From assembly GCF_902170305.1 (NCBI RefSeq), contig NZ_CABHWW010000026.1, forward strand, positions 1 to 64,000: a stretch of DNA of 64,000 nucleotides, written 5' to 3'. The first letter of the stretch is position 1; each line of letters starts with the position of its first letter. The translations under genes were made by a program, and so were the position numbers. Below are positions 30,349 to 38,039 of the stretch, in pieces. This DNA comes from Yersinia alsatica. GTDB lineage: Bacteria > Pseudomonadota > Gammaproteobacteria > Enterobacterales > Enterobacteriaceae. Below the pieces are notes generated by a model. The model was not told the origin of the DNA, searched no databases, and saw only the letters and a program-made list of their open reading frames with translations.

Positions 30349-30476
30349 TGAGGTGTAACTCAATTCCCGCTTGCGGGTTAGATGGGTAGAGTAATGCATT
30401 AACCAGTTTATCTGGCAGGGCAGGCATGATGATAATGCTGAACCTGAGTACTGGTTCGAGTCCAGTCACCTCACCA
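30349..30476 (+). tRNA. tRNA-like RNA with expanded D loop and anticodon region
   Basis: The ends form a perfect 7-bp acceptor stem: TGAGGTG (30349-30355) with CACCTCA (30467-30473), followed by encoded CCA. The T arm is perfect (ACTGG-TTCGAGT-CCAGT, 30450-30466). U8, A9 and a 4-bp D stem (ACTC with GAGT, 30389-30392) are also in place. Two parts are abnormal. The D loop carries an extra hairpin CCCGC-TT-GCGGG (30366-30377). The region that should hold a 17-nt anticodon arm is about 56 nt long and can form several stems: GCATTA with TAATGC, and CCAG with CTGG. No standard 7-base anticodon loop is certain. Total length is 128 nt. It lies in the late operon between terminase and portal genes and has its own terminator. 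Confidence 0.6.
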
Positions 30477-30485
30477 ATCCAATAA

Positions 30486-30507
30486 GGTCGCTTGGGCGGC
30501 CTTTTTT
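30486..30507 (+). terminator. Terminator after the tRNA-like RNA
   Basis: GGTCGC-TTGG-GCGGCC followed by six T, 10 bases after the CCA end. Under Q control it would be read through; without Q it would trim the RNA near its 3' end. Confidence 0.75.
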
Positions 30508-30531
30508 ATTGCCTGAAAAACAGGAAAGAAC

Positions 30532-30582
30532 ATGAAAGATGTGAAGTTTGCCTTCGATAAGGCGAGCCTATGGAAATATTAG
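30532..30582 (+). CDS. Possible 16-residue leader peptide
   Basis: MKDVKFAFDKASLWKY, preceded by AGGAAAGAAC. Its stop lies 13 bases past the next ATG (30570), so it could couple translation of the following membrane protein, whose own ribosome site is poor. Very short; low confidence. Confidence 0.35.
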   Translation: MKDVKFAFDKASLWKY

Positions 30583-30845
30583 CCTTCCTATGTCTTGCTG
30601 CATTTGTGGTTGTAATTTTTGCTATCAACAATGATCGATCTGATCCAATGTGTTGCCATCATTGCGGATTGCGCATAACTACACCATCCACCAAGTCTTG
30701 CAGTGGTTGCAGACCAACGAAAAGTTTTACGCCTGCAAATGGCCCTAAAATCCCACCAATGGATAAGGCCGGGCGAAACCCGCCGCCACCGAAATCATTT
30801 ATGAAGCCGCCACCCACTCCTGAACCACCACCGAAGAAACCTTAA
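30570..30845 (+). CDS. Membrane-anchored Cys/Pro-rich protein (91 aa)
   Basis: A single N-terminal helix (ILAFLCLAAFVVVIFAI) is followed by CCHHCG...CSGC, a zinc-ribbon-like knuckle, and a Pro-rich tail (PPPPKSFMKPPPTPEPPPKKP). Placed between terminase and portal genes. The combination is not one I can name. The gene probably depends on translation of the short upstream peptide. Confidence 0.6.
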   Translation: MEILAFLCLAAFVVVIFAINNDRSDPMCCHHCGLRITTPSTKSCSGCRPTKSFTPANGPKIPPMDKAGRNPPPPKSFMKPPPTPEPPPKKP

Positions 30846-30855
30846 TGGGTACAGC

Positions 30856-32226
30856 ATGACAGACAAATTACAGCTTGCTGTTAACCATGCATTGCAGATT
30901 AACAGCGCAATCAGTGAGTCAGCTATAGCTCGCGCTCGCATGGGCCTGCTCAATACCGGCATGGGGCTTGACGCTAAACGTGCTAACGCATGGTGCGAGT
31001 ACGGATTCAAAGAGGAATTGACCTTTGACGACCTGTACAAACTCTATCGCCGTGGTGGTATCGCCCATGGTGCGGTAAATAAGCTTGTTGGCACATGCTG
31101 GCTGAGTAATCCAGAAATTATCGAAGGTGAGGAAAAGGATGAATCAGGCACTGTAACTCCGTGGGAAAAAAGCCTTAAATCAGTCTTCACAAATCGGCTA
31201 TGGCAACAATTCGCTGATGCTGACATGCGGCGCTTGGTTGGGCGCTATTCTGGGATTTTGCTTCATGTTAGAGATAGTGGTGCGTGGAATACGAAAGTAG
31301 TCAAAGGACGCGGATTAGAGAAAATAACGCCTGTATGGGCTGGCTCATTAGTTCCGGCTGAGTGGGATACTGACCTGAATTCCACCTCATACGGTAATCC
31401 GAAGATGTGGCAATACACCGAAATGCTCCCTAACGGGTCGAGTCGGCGTGTGAGAATTCACCCTGACCGCGTTTTCATCTTGGGTGATTATAGTCGTGAC
31501 GCTATCGGCTTCCTTGAGCCTGCATATAACGCCTTTGTTAGTTTAGAAAAGGTTGAGGGCGGATCTGGTGAGTCATTCCTCAAGAACGCCGCTAGGCAGC
31601 TTAATATCAACTTTGAAAAAGAAATAGATTTTAGCAATCTTGCTTCTCTTTATGGCGTTAGCGTTGATGAGCTCCAAGGTAAGTTCAATGAAGTAGCAGT
31701 TGAGGTAAACCGAGGAAATGACACCACACTGACAACTCAAGGTGCTAGCGTTACTCCACTTGTATCCGCAGTGGCCGATCCCGAACCAACTTATAACGTT
31801 AACCTGCAAACCGTCTCATCTGGTGTTGATATCCCTGCGCGAATTTTGGCTATGTCACAAACCGGTGAGCGAGCCAGTACAGAAGATAATCGTTACTTCA
31901 ACACTCGATGCCAATCCCGCCGTAATCGCGAACTGTCATTTGATATAGAGGATTTCTGCAACAAGTTAATCGACCTTGGCATCATTAATTCAGTTTCAAT
32001 GAAAACGGTTATCTGGGATGAGCTGAATGAGCAAACAGCATCTGAGAAGCTAGATAGTGCTGTGAAGATGTCGCAAATCAACAGCTCGTCAATGGCAACT
32101 GGTGAGGCGGTATTTAGTGGTGAGGAGATTCGTGTTGCGGCAGGTTACGAGCCGGATGGTATTGAGCCACTAGGAGAGAATGCCGATGGCGACGAAACAG
32201 AAACCGGCGATAATACCGAAGAATAA
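30856..32226 (+). CDS. Portal protein, DUF1073 family (456 aa)
   Basis: Position (after terminase, before head morphogenesis) and sequence identify the DUF1073 portal family: FDDLYKLYRRGGIAHGAVNKLVGTCW, YSGILLHVRD, VRIHPDRVFILGDY and, at the end, QSRRNRELSFDIEDFCNKLIDLG. The portal is a dodecameric ring through which DNA enters and leaves the head. Some databases attach an Acb1-like name to DUF1073 proteins; here the context indicates a structural portal. It overlaps the next gene by about 40 bp. Confidence 0.85.
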   Translation: MTDKLQLAVNHALQINSAISESAIARARMGLLNTGMGLDAKRANAWCEYGFKEELTFDDLYKLYRRGGIAHGAVNKLVGTCWLSNPEIIEGEEKDESGTVTPWEKSLKSVFTNRLWQQFADADMRRLVGRYSGILLHVRDSGAWNTKVVKGRGLEKITPVWAGSLVPAEWDTDLNSTSYGNPKMWQYTEMLPNGSSRRVRIHPDRVFILGDYSRDAIGFLEPAYNAFVSLEKVEGGSGESFLKNAARQLNINFEKEIDFSNLASLYGVSVDELQGKFNEVAVEVNRGNDTTLTTQGASVTPLVSAVADPEPTYNVNLQTVSSGVDIPARILAMSQTGERASTEDNRYFNTRCQSRRNRELSFDIEDFCNKLIDLGIINSVSMKTVIWDELNEQTASEKLDSAVKMSQINSSSMATGEAVFSGEEIRVAAGYEPDGIEPLGENADGDETETGDNTEE

Positions 32227-33109
32227 GAGTGACCCGACCGGACTTAATGCGTTAGAGAGAAAGGCGATGGCTGATTTTGCCAGGCGGCTAAAGAAGGTTC
32301 AGAAAGCATACACCGAAGCACTTGATAGATTCCCCGCCTCACCCGTAGTCAACCGCAGATATGAATACCAACTCGACCCGCTAATGCTGAACCTCATCCT
32401 GAATGATGCGAGCGTTCTCGTCGATGCTGTTCTATTGGAAGGCGGGCAAAACTATCTGTGGTTTTCTGAGGATTATGTCGAGCCTGCTGCGATACGAGGC
32501 ACAAATCAGGCTTACGTCAACCTTAGCCAGCAATCAGCAACCTACGCAGCCAGTCGCGAATCTCTGCAAGCCATCCTCTTGAGCACTCCGTATCAGCGCC
32601 GCATGGCCCTGACTTATGCGCGAGTATTTGAAGAAATGAAGGGGTTCACAGCTAAAACCAAGCAGCAAATGGCGAGAGTGCTCACTGATGGAATAGGGCG
32701 AGGACTTAATCCGAAAGAGGTTAGCCGTAACCTGCGTGACCAAATAGGTATTGAAACGCGGCGAGCTAATCGTATAGCGCAGACCGAAATACCCGGCGCA
32801 TTAAGGCGGGCAAGGTGGGAAGAGGCGGAAGATGCGCAGAGCCTTGGGCTGAAAACGATGCTCGTTCATATCTCTGCATTATTGCCTACCACGCGTAGGA
32901 CGCATGCAGTTCGTCACTCACATCTGTACACCGTCGAAGATGTTCGCGACTGGTACTCCATTAACGGTAACTCAATCAACTGCCATTGCAGCCAGGTTGA
33001 AACGCTAGTTGACGACAAAGGTAAGCCGTTAGCCCCTTCAATTATTGAAAAGCTCAAAGAGGAACGCAAAAAAATGGCTGAACGAGGCTATCCGTGGGCT
33101 GAGGAATAA
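32186..33109 (+). CDS. Head morphogenesis / minor capsid protein (307 aa)
   Basis: The C-terminal half matches the SPP1 gp7-like (Mu gpF-like) head morphogenesis domain: RVLTDGIGRGLNPKEVSRNLRD, RANRIAQTEIPGALRRARWEE, TRRTHAVRHSHLYTVEDVRDW and INCHCSQVETLVDD. Start at 32186, 9 bases after AGGAG; 32180 is also possible. These minor head proteins are packaged with the capsid and help in DNA entry or ejection. It starts inside the portal gene, a translational overlap usual for this pair. Confidence 0.88.
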   Translation: MATKQKPAIIPKNKSDPTGLNALERKAMADFARRLKKVQKAYTEALDRFPASPVVNRRYEYQLDPLMLNLILNDASVLVDAVLLEGGQNYLWFSEDYVEPAAIRGTNQAYVNLSQQSATYAASRESLQAILLSTPYQRRMALTYARVFEEMKGFTAKTKQQMARVLTDGIGRGLNPKEVSRNLRDQIGIETRRANRIAQTEIPGALRRARWEEAEDAQSLGLKTMLVHISALLPTTRRTHAVRHSHLYTVEDVRDWYSINGNSINCHCSQVETLVDDKGKPLAPSIIEKLKEERKKMAERGYPWAEE

Positions 33110-33112
33110 ATC

Positions 33113-34390
33113 ATGTCAAATCAAGTTAACGTAACGGTGCAGGTTAATAACGCGTCTATACGTCGAGAAACTTATAACGGCAGGGATCATATTGTTATTC
33201 CAAGTTACACGCTCCCTGCAAATGTAATCATGAACAAAGAGTTCTATCCAGAAAGCGAAATCAGCGCTCACTATCAAGGGTTGGAAGGAACTCTTGCGCC
33301 ACTAGGTCACCCCACAGTCAACGGTCAGCACGTATCTGCATTCTCCCCTGAAGGCATAAATATCGGGCATATCGGCGCATTTAACAGGAACGTGAAAAAG
33401 TCAGGAAATCGCGTATTCGTGGAAAAGTGGGTTGATATCGAAGTTGCTAATCGTACTGAAGGTGGGCGCGAACTACTGGCGCGAGTCGCACAGATTGAGC
33501 GTGGGGAAGATGTGCCACCGATTCATACAAGCGTGGCGGTATTCAGAGAAAGGAGTGAAGCGCCAGATGACCTCAAGGCTCAAGGTGCGGATTGGATAGT
33601 GAAAATTCACGCAATGGATCACGACGCAATCCTGCTGCATGAAGTCGGGGCTGCAACGCCAGAGCAAGGTGTTGGCCTCATGGTTAACGCTGACCTTGCA
33701 ACTCCGTTGCAGGCTAATTCTGGTGCACTGATTGGCGAGTCTTTTCGTGAGCGTGAGCGCCGGTTAGAGAAAGCCGCAAAGGACAGGTTTGCACCTGGAG
33801 ATAACGACTACGCATGGATTGCCGACTTCACGGATTCTCAGGTAGTCATCATCAAGAACGGCGGTGACGCGCAAGTCTACGGCTACAAATCTGAAGGTGG
33901 GAAAATTACTTTTTCCGACACAGGAACAGCGGTAACCCGTCAAGAGTCATGGGTTTCCATCATCGCAAACAAAGTTAAATCCCTTTTTACTCCGCAGGAT
34001 TCACCTGCAACCAATAGCAATAATACGGAGGGCGACATGCCTTTAACCAAAGAAGAAATGGAACAAATCGGCAGCATGATTGGTGAGGCTGTGGCTACCA
34101 ATACAGAAAAGGCGTTGAAGCCACTTTCTGACAAGGTTGATGCGCTACAAGCTAACCAAAAAACGCTATCAGACACACTGACTGCTAACTCACGCGCCGA
34201 AGAAGTAACTAAGCGCTCAGAAGTGGCGAAAATTCATGGTGAAATTGTGGCTAACGCACTGTCCGGCGAAGCGCTGGATGCAATGTTTAAGTCGCTTGGC
34301 AAAGCAGCCCCGCTGGGTACCAACTCAGCACAAACTCAGGTGGAAACCGGAGCGCCAGATCCAGCAACCCATTTCGGAGGTGCTAAATAA
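33113..34390 (+). CDS. DUF2213 prohead protease-scaffold fusion (425 aa)
   Basis: Residues about 18-185 match the DUF2213 protease domain: YNGRDHIVIPSYTLPANVIMN, LEGTLAPLGHPTVNGQHVSA, IGHIGAFNRNV and IHAMDHDAILLHEVGAATPEQGVG. The C-terminal about 117 residues are helical and charged (LTKEEMEQIGSMIGEAVATNTEKAL ... DKVDALQANQKTL), typical of a scaffold. The scaffold part also has its own start site (see next entry), like lambda C/Nu3. The protease should trim the scaffold and capsid during prohead maturation. Confidence 0.85.
   Translation: MSNQVNVTVQVNNASIRRETYNGRDHIVIPSYTLPANVIMNKEFYPESEISAHYQGLEGTLAPLGHPTVNGQHVSAFSPEGINIGHIGAFNRNVKKSGNRVFVEKWVDIEVANRTEGGRELLARVAQIERGEDVPPIHTSVAVFRERSEAPDDLKAQGADWIVKIHAMDHDAILLHEVGAATPEQGVGLMVNADLATPLQANSGALIGESFRERERRLEKAAKDRFAPGDNDYAWIADFTDSQVVIIKNGGDAQVYGYKSEGGKITFSDTGTAVTRQESWVSIIANKVKSLFTPQDSPATNSNNTEGDMPLTKEEMEQIGSMIGEAVATNTEKALKPLSDKVDALQANQKTLSDTLTANSRAEEVTKRSEVAKIHGEIVANALSGEALDAMFKSLGKAAPLGTNSAQTQVETGAPDPATHFGGAK
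34037..34390 (+). CDS. Internal in-frame start: separate scaffold protein (117 aa)
   Basis: An in-frame ATG at 34037 (codon 309 of the fusion) is preceded by GGAGGGCGAC, a near-ideal ribosome site with 6-base spacing. It would yield MPLTKEEMEQ..., the helical scaffold alone, in excess over the protease. The arrangement mirrors lambda C/Nu3. Inferred from sequence. Confidence 0.65.
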   Translation: MPLTKEEMEQIGSMIGEAVATNTEKALKPLSDKVDALQANQKTLSDTLTANSRAEEVTKRSEVAKIHGEIVANALSGEALDAMFKSLGKAAPLGTNSAQTQVETGAPDPATHFGGAK

Positions 34391-34830
34391 TGTCTCGTTA
34401 TCGTCGCGTTAATATTGACGGTGATTCCCTGTTCAAAACGGAAACCCGTAAAACCGCCGCCGCACTTTACCCTGGCACTCTTGTTGTGATCAACGGTAGC
34501 AAACTGTTTGCACAGGCTACTACTCCAGTTGGCCGCATGTACGTGCTGGATAATGCATACCATGAAGGTCTGGGCATCACTGATCAGATCCCTTCCGGCC
34601 ACTCCGCAATTGGTAACTACCTGGAAGAAGGTCGCGAGTTTGCTGTGCGTGTTGCGGCCGGCACCTACACCAAAGACCAACCGATTACCGTTGTTGCAGG
34701 CTTGGCAGCTGCTGTTCCCGCCGCTGCTGGGACATACAAAATTATTGGCTATTGCCAAGATGCCGTTGTAACTGCGGCAGTTGATTTTATCCGCATCCGC
34801 GTTCGCGCTGACAGCGTAACTGTATCCTAA
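34390..34830 (+). CDS. Head decoration-type protein (146 aa)
   Basis: A beta-rich protein: ALYPGTLVVINGSKLFAQATTPVGRMYVLDN, then FAVRVAAGTYTKDQPITVVAG and IIGYCQDAVVT. It is located between scaffold and major capsid genes and overlaps the fusion by 1 bp. The pattern of a small beta-barrel with KDQPIT...GYC is seen in capsid cement proteins such as head decoration or stabilisation proteins. Role assigned mainly by position and composition. Confidence 0.7.
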   Translation: MSRYRRVNIDGDSLFKTETRKTAAALYPGTLVVINGSKLFAQATTPVGRMYVLDNAYHEGLGITDQIPSGHSAIGNYLEEGREFAVRVAAGTYTKDQPITVVAGLAAAVPAAAGTYKIIGYCQDAVVTAAVDFIRIRVRADSVTVS

Positions 34831-34840
34831 GGAGAATCAG

Positions 34841-35938
34841 ATGTATTTTGATGCTAATACGCTGGCTACGAATAGCCGCCTGCGCGGTCACTGGAATGAA
34901 TTGTGGGCGAACCGCAATATGTTCGATGCGCAACACCGTGGCATGGTTGCCGCTAACCAGAGCTTAATGACGCCTGAAATGCTGGCTGCAAACGCACTGC
35001 TTGGCGATGGCTTGGGCCGCGACTTTTGGGCTGAAATCGACCGTCAAATTATTCAGTTACGTGACCAGGAAACCGGTATGGAAATCGTCACTGATCTGAT
35101 GGGTATCCAGACCGTTCTCCCTATTGGGAAAACCGCAAAACTGTATAACATGGTTGGTGATATTGCTGATGATGTGTCTATCAGCCTGGACGGGCAACCG
35201 CCATATTCATTCGACCACACCGAATACTCTAGTGATGGTGACCCGATCCCGGTGTTCACTGCTGGTTATGGTGTTAACTGGCGTTTAGCTGCTGGGCTAA
35301 ATACCGTTGGTATTGATTTGGTACTCGACTCTCAAGCGGCAAAACTGCGCAAGTTTAACAAGCGCATCGTCTCCTATGTTCTGGACGGTGATAGCACTAT
35401 TCAGGTGCAGAACTATCCGGCGCAGGGTATGCGCAACCACCGCAACACCATTAAGCTGAACCTTGGCGCAGGATCTGGCGGTGCAAACATTGACCTGACC
35501 ACTGCCGCACAAGCTGATATTGCTGCGTTCTTCACGTCTGGCGCATTCGGTCAAACCGCGCGCAATAACTTCGTTGAAGCCTACGACGTCCTGTGGGTAT
35601 CTCCGCATATTTGGGCCAACTTGATGAGGCCTGCAACGGTAACCATCGGCGGCAACACTCTGCTGTCAGGCGGTACTGTTCTAAGCGTTATCACTGGTTT
35701 CATTCCAGCGCGTGAAGTTCGTCAGACCTTCGCATTGTCAGGCAATGAGTTTATTGCTTATCAACGTCGTCAGGATGTCATTTCGCCTCTGGTTGGTATG
35801 GCTACAGGTGTTGTTCCTCTGCCGCGCCCTATGCCGCAGTCAAACTGGAACTTCCAGATCATGGCAGCTATGGGCTTGCAGATTAAGCGAGATAGTGAGG
35901 GCAAGTCAGGCGTGCTTTACGGCGCTAATCTGGCTTAA
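34841..35938 (+). CDS. Major capsid protein (365 aa)
   Basis: Right size and position for an HK97-fold major capsid protein. It begins MYFDANTLATNSRLRGHWNELW and continues with GRDFWAEIDRQIIQLRDQETGMEIVTDLMGIQT, DDVSISLDGQPPYSFDHTEY and NFVEAYDVLWVSPHIWANLM. A GGAG ribosome site precedes the ATG. It forms the icosahedral shell. Full length; no frame damage. Confidence 0.88.
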   Translation: MYFDANTLATNSRLRGHWNELWANRNMFDAQHRGMVAANQSLMTPEMLAANALLGDGLGRDFWAEIDRQIIQLRDQETGMEIVTDLMGIQTVLPIGKTAKLYNMVGDIADDVSISLDGQPPYSFDHTEYSSDGDPIPVFTAGYGVNWRLAAGLNTVGIDLVLDSQAAKLRKFNKRIVSYVLDGDSTIQVQNYPAQGMRNHRNTIKLNLGAGSGGANIDLTTAAQADIAAFFTSGAFGQTARNNFVEAYDVLWVSPHIWANLMRPATVTIGGNTLLSGGTVLSVITGFIPAREVRQTFALSGNEFIAYQRRQDVISPLVGMATGVVPLPRPMPQSNWNFQIMAAMGLQIKRDSEGKSGVLYGANLA

Positions 35939-35947
35939 GGAGTTGCG

Positions 35948-36142
35948 ATGGCTAAGTATGAAGTTATTCGCCCTTGGAATGGGGTTAAGCATGGCGATGT
36001 GGTGGATTTGGATACGCTACATCCGGCGCTTGAAGCTAACGTCCGTCCACTGTCAGGTGAGGCTTTAGGTGACTTGACTCCAGCAACTCCAGAAGCGACA
36101 TCTGGCAAACGAAAGCAACCGAAAAATGAAGTAACCAAATAA
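35948..36142 (+). CDS. Small head protein of unknown function (64 aa)
   Basis: MAKYEVIRPWNGVKHGDVVDLDTLHPALEANVRPL, then a Lys-rich tail. The VxxGD(V/I)VxLD pattern is common in small proteins after major capsid genes, which are often annotated as head fibre or N4 gp-like linkers; the function is unproven. A GGAG site precedes the ATG. Confidence 0.65.
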   Translation: MAKYEVIRPWNGVKHGDVVDLDTLHPALEANVRPLSGEALGDLTPATPEATSGKRKQPKNEVTK

Positions 36143-36190
36143 GCCGCCATATTTGAGCGGCTTTTTTAATGCCCTCTTCGGAGGGTTTTT
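36142..36190 (+). terminator. Two back-to-back terminators inside the head operon
   Basis: AGCCGC...GCGGCT with six T (36142-36167), then CCCTC-TTCG-GAGGG with TTTTT (36172-36190). The first stem begins in the stop codon of the preceding gene. Both must be ignored by Q-modified polymerase in late growth. Confidence 0.75.
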
Positions 36191-36205
36191 ATTCTGGAGT
36201 GAGTC

Positions 36206-36607
36206 ATGGTGACCATCGAGCAGGCCAAACAGTATCTGGAGACGGTTGGTATAACTCTTCCAGACTTCATTTTACAGGCGCTTATTGAGCAGGTTAATAG
36301 CATTCAGGAATGCCTGGATGAACATTACCCAGCATCAACAGCGCTGCTTATTCAGCTCTATCTGCTCGGATTGATGGGGCTGGGGCAGGGTGATAAGTAC
36401 ATTAGCTCTCAAACAGCCCCGTCTGGTGCGTCGCGCTCGTTTCGGTATCAATCATTCACTGACCGCTGGAATGGCTCTCTCTCATTACTGAGGGGTCTTG
36501 ATAAGCATGGTTGTGCCGCTGCGATAACGCCACCTAACCCAAACAATGCAGCCTTTGCTGGCATTTGGATTGGCAAGGGCGGCTGCATGTGCACTGGAGG
36601 TGATTGA
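36206..36607 (+). CDS. Head-tail connector protein (133 aa)
   Basis: A helical N-terminus (IEQAKQYLETVGITLPDFILQALIEQVN) and the phrase SAPSGASRSFRY-like QTAPSGASRSFRYQSFTDRW mark the DUF7370-type head-tail adaptor group. The C-terminus is Gly/Cys-rich (GKGGCMCTGGD). Position after the capsid genes supports a neck component. Exact role inferred. Confidence 0.7.
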   Translation: MVTIEQAKQYLETVGITLPDFILQALIEQVNSIQECLDEHYPASTALLIQLYLLGLMGLGQGDKYISSQTAPSGASRSFRYQSFTDRWNGSLSLLRGLDKHGCAAAITPPNPNNAAFAGIWIGKGGCMCTGGD

Positions 36608-36918
36608 TGATTGAAGCAAAAAAACTCGCTGACTTGATGAATATGATGTTCAAGTCTGACCCCATAGCTGTTGACTCAATTATTTCGAACCGAGTCATTG
36701 TTGACGAGGTTATGGCATCTTCAGACTGTCCGATTATGTTAGGCCGAGACTCTGACGGAGTTTTAACAGTCGGCACAGTCGGAATACTTAATGGATTGGC
36801 AGCGCCTGGCACTGGATATCTGGCAGCAATTTATGGCGATGACAAAAAGCTTTCTGGATTCACAGTTGTTGGCTGTAAAGAGTGTGATCCATACCAGTAT
36901 GAGCAGTACCACTTATGA
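36607..36918 (+). CDS. Small neck-region protein of unknown function (103 aa)
   Basis: MIEAKKLADLMNMMFKSDPIAVDSII..., followed by a beta region ending in CKECDPYQYEQYHL. It overlaps both neighbours by 4 bp (the first ATG at 36604 is equally possible). Position among connector genes suggests a minor structural or assembly role. No family recognised. Confidence 0.55.
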   Translation: MIEAKKLADLMNMMFKSDPIAVDSIISNRVIVDEVMASSDCPIMLGRDSDGVLTVGTVGILNGLAAPGTGYLAAIYGDDKKLSGFTVVGCKECDPYQYEQYHL

Positions 36919-37265
36919 GCAGCGCCGCAGACTGGAGTTATACGGCTAAAGCCACTGTTTGGAAGAAGGATGGCCCGCCCGATGAGTACGGTAAACAGGC
37001 TTGGCTTCCTCCCATTCAGATTATGTGCGATTACGGCGGTGATGCTACGGCGAAACTGGGTGATATCGGTCTGGAGTTCGTTATCAAAAACACGCACTGG
37101 ACTGAGTACGCTGACGCCGAGCGGGGCGACTATATCCTGATTGGCGATTCGGTAGCGACTGACCCAACCAAGGTGGATGGCGCGGATGAGGTGAAGCATA
37201 TCATTCGTTATGCCGACACATTCGAGCGCATTGCAGACGACTACGCAATTATCACTGGAGTATGA
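36915..37265 (+). CDS. Head-tail joining protein (116 aa)
   Basis: YTAKATVWKKDGPPDEYGKQAWLPPIQIMCDYGG... followed by IGDSV and VKHIIRYADTFERIADDYAIITG. This resembles the small beta-barrel stopper/joining proteins of siphophages (lambda FII or HK97 gp7 type functions). Four-base overlap upstream and 1-base spacing downstream. Role by position and length. Confidence 0.65.
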   Translation: MSSAADWSYTAKATVWKKDGPPDEYGKQAWLPPIQIMCDYGGDATAKLGDIGLEFVIKNTHWTEYADAERGDYILIGDSVATDPTKVDGADEVKHIIRYADTFERIADDYAIITGV

Positions 37266-37266
37266 C

Positions 37267-37635
37267 ATGGGCGCGAAGGTTAAAGGCATCAGAGAGGCAA
37301 AGGCCAATCTGGATAGGCTGATAGGGGATATTCAAGGCCGGAAAGCTGTCAGGGCAATCACCAAGGCAATAATTATCGGAGCGTCACAAGCTGCACTCTA
37401 TACCCCCATCGATACATCAACACTTATCAATTCTCAGTTTCGTGACATCAACGTGAACGGCACCAGACTGACAGGGCGTGTGGGGTACTCGGCAAATTAC
37501 GCCATGTATGTTCACGACCCGAATGTTAAGCAGGTATTCCGCAGGGCCACGGCTGAGAAAGAGTTTCTTACGAAAGGTTTCGCGGATAGTAAACAAGCCA
37601 TTGAAAAGGCGATTATGGAGGAAATGAAGCTATGA
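37267..37635 (+). CDS. HK97 gp10-like tail completion protein (122 aa)
   Basis: With ATG 37267 the protein is KVKGIREAKANLDRLIGDI... then RKAVRAITKAIIIGASQAALYTPIDTSTLINSQF and GYSANYAMYVHDPNVKQVFRRATAEKEFLTKGFAD. This is the pattern of HK97 gp10-like (minor tail Z-like) proteins, with a YA.YVH signature. It acts at the head-proximal end of the tail. Confidence 0.8.
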   Translation: MGAKVKGIREAKANLDRLIGDIQGRKAVRAITKAIIIGASQAALYTPIDTSTLINSQFRDINVNGTRLTGRVGYSANYAMYVHDPNVKQVFRRATAEKEFLTKGFADSKQAIEKAIMEEMKL

Positions 37636-38015
37636 CTCCATTAATGCACAGGCGCGTCCGGGATTACTTTGTCGATGCTGGGTTAACTACTGGCTTCACT
37701 ACTCAAATGCTCAAGTGGCGTGACACTGGCAAGCTGACTGAACAATTCATTGTCTTCCGGCCCAATGGCGGTAGCTCAATTCGTAACGACCTTGGCAGTG
37801 AGTATTACGTCCTAGTTGATGTAATTGGCGCGGTTAACGAGGACGAAGCGGCGGACAATGCAGTACAGGTGATAATTGCGCACGTTCAGGCTAATCCAAA
37901 TCCAAATGACTGCATTGGCTACATTGAAAACCTCGGCAGTATCCCATCTCCCGTTACCACCACTGAAGGACGTCTGGTTTACAGACTTCAATTCGCAATT
38001 AAATACGGCGACTAA
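37632..38015 (+). CDS. Tail terminator protein, gpU-like (127 aa)
   Basis: Follows the gp10-like gene with a 4-bp overlap. It has an alpha-beta layout: TPLMHRRVRDYFVDAG, then FIVFRPNGGSSIRNDLGSEYYVLVDVIG and GRLVYRLQFAIKYGD at the end. This is usual for tail terminator (gpU) proteins that cap the growing tail. Assignment by position and fold-like pattern. Confidence 0.75.
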   Translation: MTPLMHRRVRDYFVDAGLTTGFTTQMLKWRDTGKLTEQFIVFRPNGGSSIRNDLGSEYYVLVDVIGAVNEDEAADNAVQVIIAHVQANPNPNDCIGYIENLGSIPSPVTTTEGRLVYRLQFAIKYGD

Positions 38016-38039
38016 GCCGAACTAATAGAGGTAAAAAAT

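Noticed and set aside
30349-30476. Interpretation as tmRNA or a tRNA interrupted by a group I intron
   Set aside because: There is no tag-coding segment, and at 128 nt it is far too short for tmRNA or for a group I intron. The extra sequence is also split between the D loop and the anticodon region.
30856-32226. Anti-CBASS Acb1 nuclease
   Set aside because: The DUF1073 name is sometimes linked to Acb1, but size, sequence and position between terminase and head morphogenesis genes point to the portal.
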